This document shows, piece by piece, positions 59,630-64,000 of a DNA stretch of 64,000 nt. Under the pieces are notes generated by a model. It was not told the DNA's origin. It did no database searches and saw only the letters and a list, made by a program, of their open reading frames with translations. The stretch is from Nitrososphaerota archaeon. GTDB lineage: Archaea > Thermoproteota > Nitrososphaeria > Nitrososphaerales > Gagatemarchaeaceae. Each line of letters begins with the position of its first letter. The stretch's first letter is position 1. Location of the stretch: the NCBI GenBank assembly GCA_027886885.1, contig JAPCJP010000001.1, positions 1 through 64,000 on the forward strand. The letters are read 5' to 3'. Both the position numbers and the translations under genes were made by a program.

Positions 59630-60645
59630 CCTAGCCTAATCTGTGGGTCAGCTATGGCGTATAGGATGTCGGCAGCAAGGTTCGTGGTGATGATTATGAT
59701 GGCGAAGACCAGCGTCGTGGCCATGATCCCTGGATAGTCTGTGCCTGCCAAGGCCTTGACGACGTAGAGCCCCATCCCCGGGTACCCGAAGAGGTCCTCG
59801 ACGAATATCGTTCCGGTCACGAGGAAGGTCACCAGCAGCGACGATATCGTGATGAGCGATACGGCGGCATTCGGCAGGGCGTGGCGATAGAAGACGCTCC
59901 CCTCGTCGAGGCCCTTGGCCCTCGCGGTGCGGATGTAGTCCGTCTGCATGACCTCGAGGAGAGAACTCCGGGCGACTCTGGTCAGGAGCCCGAAGGTCGC
60001 GACCGCCAAAGTCAGCGCGGGGAGGAAGACGTAGACCAAACCGCTCTCAAAGTAGGCGAAGTTCCCTTCGATTAGGCTGTCGAATATCGGTAGGCCCGTG
60101 ATGGCCGTCGGGGGTGTCAGGTTCGGGTTGGCCGCGTAGCCGCTCGGGATGTTCAACACGAAAGAGAGGACGATGAGGAGAACCACTCCAATGAAGTACG
60201 GGGGCGAGGAGTAGGCCCCGAGATAGAATATCCTGATCCCCTTGTCAAGGACGGTCCCGTTGTACCTCGCGGCTACAACGCCGAGGACGACCCCTATGGC
60301 TATGGTCATGATGAAGGCGAAGAAGACGATCTGCAGCGTGTAGGGCAACGTCTGGGCTATCACAGAGGTGACAGGTTGGAAACCCCGCGATGGCGAATAT
60401 CCTAGGTTCCCCTGCAGCATATTGACCAGGTAGTAGTAGTACTGAACGGGGATCGAGTCGTTGAGGTGGTACTTCGCGGCGGTGAGCGCCGCCAGCTTTG
60501 GCTGCGTGGCGGCCTCCTTCCCGAGCCATGCCTGGATGACGTCTCCCGGAATCAGGTGGGACAGCACGAACGTTATCGTGAGTACGCTCGCGAGGACCAG
60601 GACAGCGAAGACCATCCTCCTCAGGACGAACCTCAGCAGGTTCAC
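59626..60645 (-). CDS. Opp/Dpp-type ABC permease (OppB-like)
   Basis: 339 residues, six helices. FVLRRMVFAVLVLASVLTITF, LSHLIPGD and the EAA loop RSSLLEVMQTDYIRTARAKG mark OppB. It heads the transporter operon B-C-D-F-A. A TCTAAAAAGG stretch at 60669-60678 is a likely TATA element for a leaderless start. Confidence 0.92.
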   Translation of the reverse strand: MNLLRFVLRRMVFAVLVLASVLTITFVLSHLIPGDVIQAWLGKEAATQPKLAALTAAKYHLNDSIPVQYYYYLVNMLQGNLGYSPSRGFQPVTSVIAQTLPYTLQIVFFAFIMTIAIGVVLGVVAARYNGTVLDKGIRIFYLGAYSSPPYFIGVVLLIVLSFVLNIPSGYAANPNLTPPTAITGLPIFDSLIEGNFAYFESGLVYVFLPALTLAVATFGLLTRVARSSLLEVMQTDYIRTARAKGLDEGSVFYRHALPNAAVSLITISSLLVTFLVTGTIFVEDLFGYPGMGLYVVKALAGTDYPGIMATTLVFAIIIITTNLAADILYAIADPQIRLG

Positions 60646-60771
60646 GGAACACGAACGAGTCCCGTTAGTCTAAAAAGGCTTCTCGGAAGCCCGAGAGAAC
60701 CCCTCGGGGGGCCATCGAGCGGCGCGCTAAGTTCTAATGATGCTAGAGGATGCACCAGTGCAGATGGAACC

Positions 60772-61791
60772 ATGGTGTTCAAGCCGCTAGAGTTTCTCCC
60801 GACGGCAACATACAGTCGCATAACCGACCTCAGGTTGGCTGACCCTGACCTGCCATCGAGACTGGCCCGCGGGCGGACCAGAAGGAGCGGGATAACCAAA
60901 GACGGGAGGCTCGTCATGGTGGCCGCAGACCACCCCGGTAGGATGACCTTGTCCATCAGGGAAGACCCGCTCCGCATGGGCCGGAGACACGAGTTCCTGT
61001 CGCGCCTGTTGAGGGTCCTCGCATGTTCTGATTTCGACGGGCTCCTGGGGACCGCAGACGTGGTGGACGAACTCTTCTACATCTCTTCGCTGGCGACGGG
61101 ACAGCCGAGGAGCGGTTTCCTGAACGGGAAGATTATGCTGGGAAGCATCAACAGGGGCGGACTCGCTGGGAGCGCGTGGGAGCTCGACGACGGACCGACC
61201 GGCTACGACCCCGGAGGGATCGCATCGATGGGTCTAGACGGGGCGAAGTTTCTCCTGAGGGTTGACCTGGGTAACAGAGATGCTTCCAAGACGATGTCCT
61301 ATTGTGTCGACGCGATTAGGGACTGCAATTCTAGGAACCTCCCGATTTTCGTGGAGCCCCTCCCGGTCAGCGTGAGGGAGGGGGCTACGAAGCTCGAACC
61401 CGACCCAGAGAAACTCATCAAACTCGTCGGCGCGGCCACGGCCCTGAGCAGCTCTTCGACGAGGATGTGGCTCAAGCTGCCGTACACACAGAGGTTCGAC
61501 GAGGTCGCCGCATCGACGACCCTTCCCATACTCCTGCTCGGCGGCGAGGCCACCAAGGGCGTATCCGGCCTCCTGACAGAGGTCGAGCAGGCGATGAAGG
61601 CCGGTCCGAACGTGAGAGGCGTGCTTCTCGGCAGAAACCTCCTATACCCGCCGGGGGAGGACCCTCTTCCGCTGGCTCAGGCCATCAGCTCAATCGTGCA
61701 TAGAGGGGCGAACGCCAAAGAAGCTGAATCACAGATGCGGGATTGGGAAGGAAGGGACCTGACCGCATTCCAGAACAAAGAGGGGACTTGA
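60772..61791 (+). CDS. Cgl0159-like (beta/alpha)8 protein of inositol clusters
   Basis: About 339 residues. VMVAADHPGRMTLSIREDP, FDGLLGTADVVDELFYI, GSINRGGLAGSAWELDDGPT, GYDPGGIASMGLDGAKFLLR and IFVEPLPVSV follow the Cgl0159-like family, an aldolase-type barrel found in actinobacterial inositol loci. It could be the aldolase that splits 2-deoxy-5-keto-gluconate 6-phosphate, but this is not proven. The stop overlaps iolD (TGATG). The frame is open upstream to 60466 within oppB antisense; ATG 60772 is the likely start. Confidence 0.8.
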   Translation: MVFKPLEFLPTATYSRITDLRLADPDLPSRLARGRTRRSGITKDGRLVMVAADHPGRMTLSIREDPLRMGRRHEFLSRLLRVLACSDFDGLLGTADVVDELFYISSLATGQPRSGFLNGKIMLGSINRGGLAGSAWELDDGPTGYDPGGIASMGLDGAKFLLRVDLGNRDASKTMSYCVDAIRDCNSRNLPIFVEPLPVSVREGATKLEPDPEKLIKLVGAATALSSSSTRMWLKLPYTQRFDEVAASTTLPILLLGGEATKGVSGLLTEVEQAMKAGPNVRGVLLGRNLLYPPGEDPLPLAQAISSIVHRGANAKEAESQMRDWEGRDLTAFQNKEGT

Positions 61792-63554
61792 TGTCGCCTA
61801 ATACGCGGACCGGGGCTCAGTTCCTCGTAGAGTCCCTGGCGAGGGCTGGTGTCAAGTATCTCTTCGGAATCCCTGGCCACGGCAACGTCTCGGTCTTCGA
61901 CGCTGCGAGGGACCTCGCCCCGGAGATGAACGTCGTCCAGGTGAAGCACGAACAGTGGGGAGGTCACATGGCCGACGGATACTTCCGGGCGAACAGGAAG
62001 ACCCCGGCTGCGGTCACGACCTCCGTCGGTCCCGGGGCGACCAACCTCGCGACCGCTCTGGCGACTGCATACGTGGACTCCTCAAGCTTCATAGCCATAA
62101 CGGGCCAGATCCAGACCTACCTCTTCGGGATGGGGATATTCCAGGAGATAGAGAGGCAGCAGTGGGTCGACTTTCCGAACGCGATGAAGCACCTGGTCAA
62201 GGGCTCGTGGCAAGTTACAACGGGAGCGCAGCTTCCGAGGGTGGTGGTGAGGGCCCTCAGGACGGCGCTCGAGGGCAGACCGGGGCCGGTCCTCATCGAC
62301 CTACCCATGGACGTCCAGGTCGAGAGGTTGTCCTACGAGCTTCCCGACGCCGGTCTCGATGTGGTGCAGGGAAGGACGAGGCCGGACCCCGATTCGGTCA
62401 TGAAGGCGGCGAAGCTCCTCCTCTCGGCCGAGCGGCCCGTGGTCCTCATCGGCGGAGGGGTCACGATGTCCGGGGCCACGGAGGAGGTCGTGAAACTGGC
62501 CGAATTCCTGGGGGCACCCGTCCTGTGCTCCTTCAGAGGGGACGCTAAGGGAGGGTTCCCTGAGGACCACGAGTTGTACGCTTTCCACCCGGGGAACGTC
62601 AGTACGGCGGTCTCGAACGAGGTCGCGAAGAGCGCAGATGTCGTGCTCGCCGTTGGCGTGACCTTCAGCGACGAGACCACCAGCTCGTACAGGCCCGGAG
62701 TGACTTTCAACATACCACCCACGAAGGTCGTCCAGGTCGACATCGACGTCCACGAGATCGGCAAGAATTACCCTGTCGCTGTGGGGATGGTCGCCGACGC
62801 CAGGTCGGCTGTCTCGGACATCAACGCAGCCCTGGTCTCTCTGGGAAGGAGGGGTGATTACCACGGCACGGCATGGTTCGAGCGTCTGAAGGAACTCAAG
62901 TCTGTGTGGGCAGACGAGCTCCAGCGACTGCGGCAAGCGGCGCCCATGGGAATGCCCAACCTCGTCGCCGTCATGAGGGAGCGCGTCCCCAGAGAGGCGA
63001 TAATCACGGTCAGCGCCGGGCTGCCCCAGGAGGTACTCTCGCAGCAGTGGGTCGCCTACAGGCCACAGACATTCATAAGCTCGGGAGGTTTCTCTACCAT
63101 GGGGTTCGCGCTGCCCGCTGCGATAGGGGCTAAGCTAGCAAAGCCACAGACCCCCGTGATCGCGGTGGAGGGAGACGGCTCATTCATGATGAACAACGTC
63201 GAGCTCTCGACAGCCGTCCAGCTCCAGATGCCGCTCGTCGTGGTACTCCTGAACAACAGAGGGTGGATCTCCATCAGAGACCTCCAGATCCGGTCTTTCA
63301 AGAATCGCCTTGTCGCCACCGAGTTCAAGAAGGCGGACGGGAGCGAGTATTCCATAGATTTCGAGAAGATAGTGAGGGCCTACGGCGCCGAACACATCCC
63401 AGCAAAGACCCCGCAGGAGTTCGGAACCGCCCTGGAGAGCGCCCTGAAGATGGAGGTCCCCGTGGTCGTCGAGGCCTCGGTCGAGAGCGCCTTCCCGAGG
63501 AGCGGCACGTCCGCATTCGGATTCTGGGACATACCCTCTCCATACGGAGGATGA
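61791..63554 (+). CDS. iolD: Thiamine-diphosphate enzyme, IolD-like (trihydroxycyclohexanedione hydrolase)
   Basis: 587 residues. FGIPGHGNVSVFD, VVQVKHEQWGGHMADGYFRA with the cofactor-activating E54, and the ThDP motif EGDGSFMMNNVELS (about 461) define the family. It ends FGFWDIPSPYGG, like the WWDVP end of IolD. IolD opens the cyclitol dione ring to give 5-deoxyglucuronate. Acetolactate-synthase-like enzymes share the fold, but the neighbours (Cgl0159-like and IolC) favour IolD. It overlaps both neighbours by 1-4 nt. Confidence 0.8.
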   Translation: MSPNTRTGAQFLVESLARAGVKYLFGIPGHGNVSVFDAARDLAPEMNVVQVKHEQWGGHMADGYFRANRKTPAAVTTSVGPGATNLATALATAYVDSSSFIAITGQIQTYLFGMGIFQEIERQQWVDFPNAMKHLVKGSWQVTTGAQLPRVVVRALRTALEGRPGPVLIDLPMDVQVERLSYELPDAGLDVVQGRTRPDPDSVMKAAKLLLSAERPVVLIGGGVTMSGATEEVVKLAEFLGAPVLCSFRGDAKGGFPEDHELYAFHPGNVSTAVSNEVAKSADVVLAVGVTFSDETTSSYRPGVTFNIPPTKVVQVDIDVHEIGKNYPVAVGMVADARSAVSDINAALVSLGRRGDYHGTAWFERLKELKSVWADELQRLRQAAPMGMPNLVAVMRERVPREAIITVSAGLPQEVLSQQWVAYRPQTFISSGGFSTMGFALPAAIGAKLAKPQTPVIAVEGDGSFMMNNVELSTAVQLQMPLVVVLLNNRGWISIRDLQIRSFKNRLVATEFKKADGSEYSIDFEKIVRAYGAEHIPAKTPQEFGTALESALKMEVPVVVEASVESAFPRSGTSAFGFWDIPSPYGG

Positions 63555-64000
63555 AGGACACGTTCGACATCGTCGCGCTGGGGAGGGCCGGCGTCGACCT
63601 CTATTCTCTCGACTATGGCGCGCCTTTCAGCGACGTGAAGAAGTTCGCCAAATACGTCGGCGGCACCTCGGCGAACGTGATGGTGGGGGCGTCCCGCCTG
63701 GGCCTCCGCTGCGCCCTCATAACGAGGGTGAGCCGGGACGTCCTCGGGGACTATGTCATCGGCTATCTCAAGGCGGAGGGTGTGGAGACAAAGTACATCA
63801 AACAGGAGGAGGATGGGAAGACAGGGATCGTTTTTGCGGAGGTGACCCCCGGCAGGGATTCCTTCTTCATCTTCTACCGAGAGAACGTGGCGGACCTCCA
63901 CACAGACAAGAGGGACGTCAGGAAGAAGGTCATCGAGGCTGCGAGGTCGGTCCTCGTGACGGGGACCGGGTTGTCCCAGGAGCCCTCTTTCGGCGCCAAC
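63551..64000 (+). CDS. iolC: 5-dehydro-2-deoxygluconokinase IolC (PfkB family), cut by window end
   Basis: 150 residues are visible and no stop is reached. FDIVALGRAGVDLYSLDYG, FAKYVGGTSANVMVGASRL, GLRCALITRVSRDVLGDYVI and FIFYRENVADLHTD match IolC closely, more than generic PfkB sugar kinases. IolC phosphorylates 2-deoxy-5-keto-gluconate. The ATG overlaps the iolD stop (ATGA). The ATP-binding C-terminus lies outside the window. Confidence 0.88.
   Translation, partial: MKDTFDIVALGRAGVDLYSLDYGAPFSDVKKFAKYVGGTSANVMVGASRLGLRCALITRVSRDVLGDYVIGYLKAEGVETKYIKQEEDGKTGIVFAEVTPGRDSFFIFYRENVADLHTDKRDVRKKVIEAARSVLVTGTGLSQEPSFGAN

Noticed and set aside
60466-60771. N-terminal extension of the Cgl0159-like protein
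   Set aside because: It runs antisense through oppB and its promoter and gives low-complexity, charged sequence unlike the family.
1-64000. CRISPR arrays, rRNA genes and insertion sequences
   Set aside because: I saw no regularly spaced repeats, no rRNA-like stretches and no transposase ORFs. The only mobile items are the homing endonuclease and the intein.

Overview
The window is GC-rich archaeal chromosome. Archaeal markers include topoisomerase VI A and B, aIF2-beta next to a DUF424 gene, a RIO1 kinase with a two-KH partner, AglH/GPT-type GlcNAc-phosphate transferase, CofE (F420), split glycine decarboxylase and a tRNA-Gln beginning with A. Many genes have a TATA-like box about 25-30 nt before the start codon and almost no leader, which is typical of leaderless transcription in the Thermoproteota (TACK). 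A GrpE-DnaK-DnaJ set and a divergent FtsZ-family protein would fit a Nitrososphaeria-like (thaumarchaeal) or neighbouring lineage. That placement is inference; no rRNA is present.

Layout. 1-7.5 kb: an HNH-nuclease tail, a drug exporter, MscL, then a minus-strand block rio1 - KH - homing endonuclease - top6B - top6A. 7.7-12.1 kb: the chaperone operon grpE-dnaK-dnaJ plus a nitroreductase, behind a palindrome-containing promoter. 12.1-22 kb: aIF2-beta/DUF424, a DCC protein, a methyltransferase, then the methylthioadenosine/adenine/S-adenosylhomocysteine salvage genes with a three-domain ABC exporter and MetRS. 22-31 kb: FtsZ-like protein, gcvPAB with a MIP18-like partner, a surface protein, thioredoxin reductase and an AmmeMemoRadiSam enzyme interrupted by an intein. 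31-51 kb: surface and envelope functions, oxidoreductases, tRNA-Gln, an M48 protease, a transcription regulator, AglH, SSB, a phosphatase, a fluoride riboswitch with crcB-DUF190, CofE and an HDAC-family deacetylase. 51.5-64 kb: an apparent inositol (cyclitol) catabolic region with DegT aminotransferase, IolG-like and IolE-like enzymes, a five-gene Opp-type ABC transporter, then a Cgl0159-like aldolase-fold protein, IolD and IolC (cut by the window end).

The most unusual locus is the 5' end of top6B. A LAGLIDADG endonuclease ORF begins with the first 12 codons of Top6B. Just after its stop codon there is a second copy of those codons with its own strong Shine-Dalgarno sequence. The second copy encodes the same peptide with different codons after a 19-nt identical stretch. 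It looks like a natural homing element that carries a recoded rescue copy of its target, but one extra T puts the rescue copy out of frame with the rest of top6B. Two other strong items are an intein with a Vsr-like nuclease sitting inside the radical-SAM CxxxCxxC motif, and a fluoride riboswitch whose likely switching helix can be read directly.
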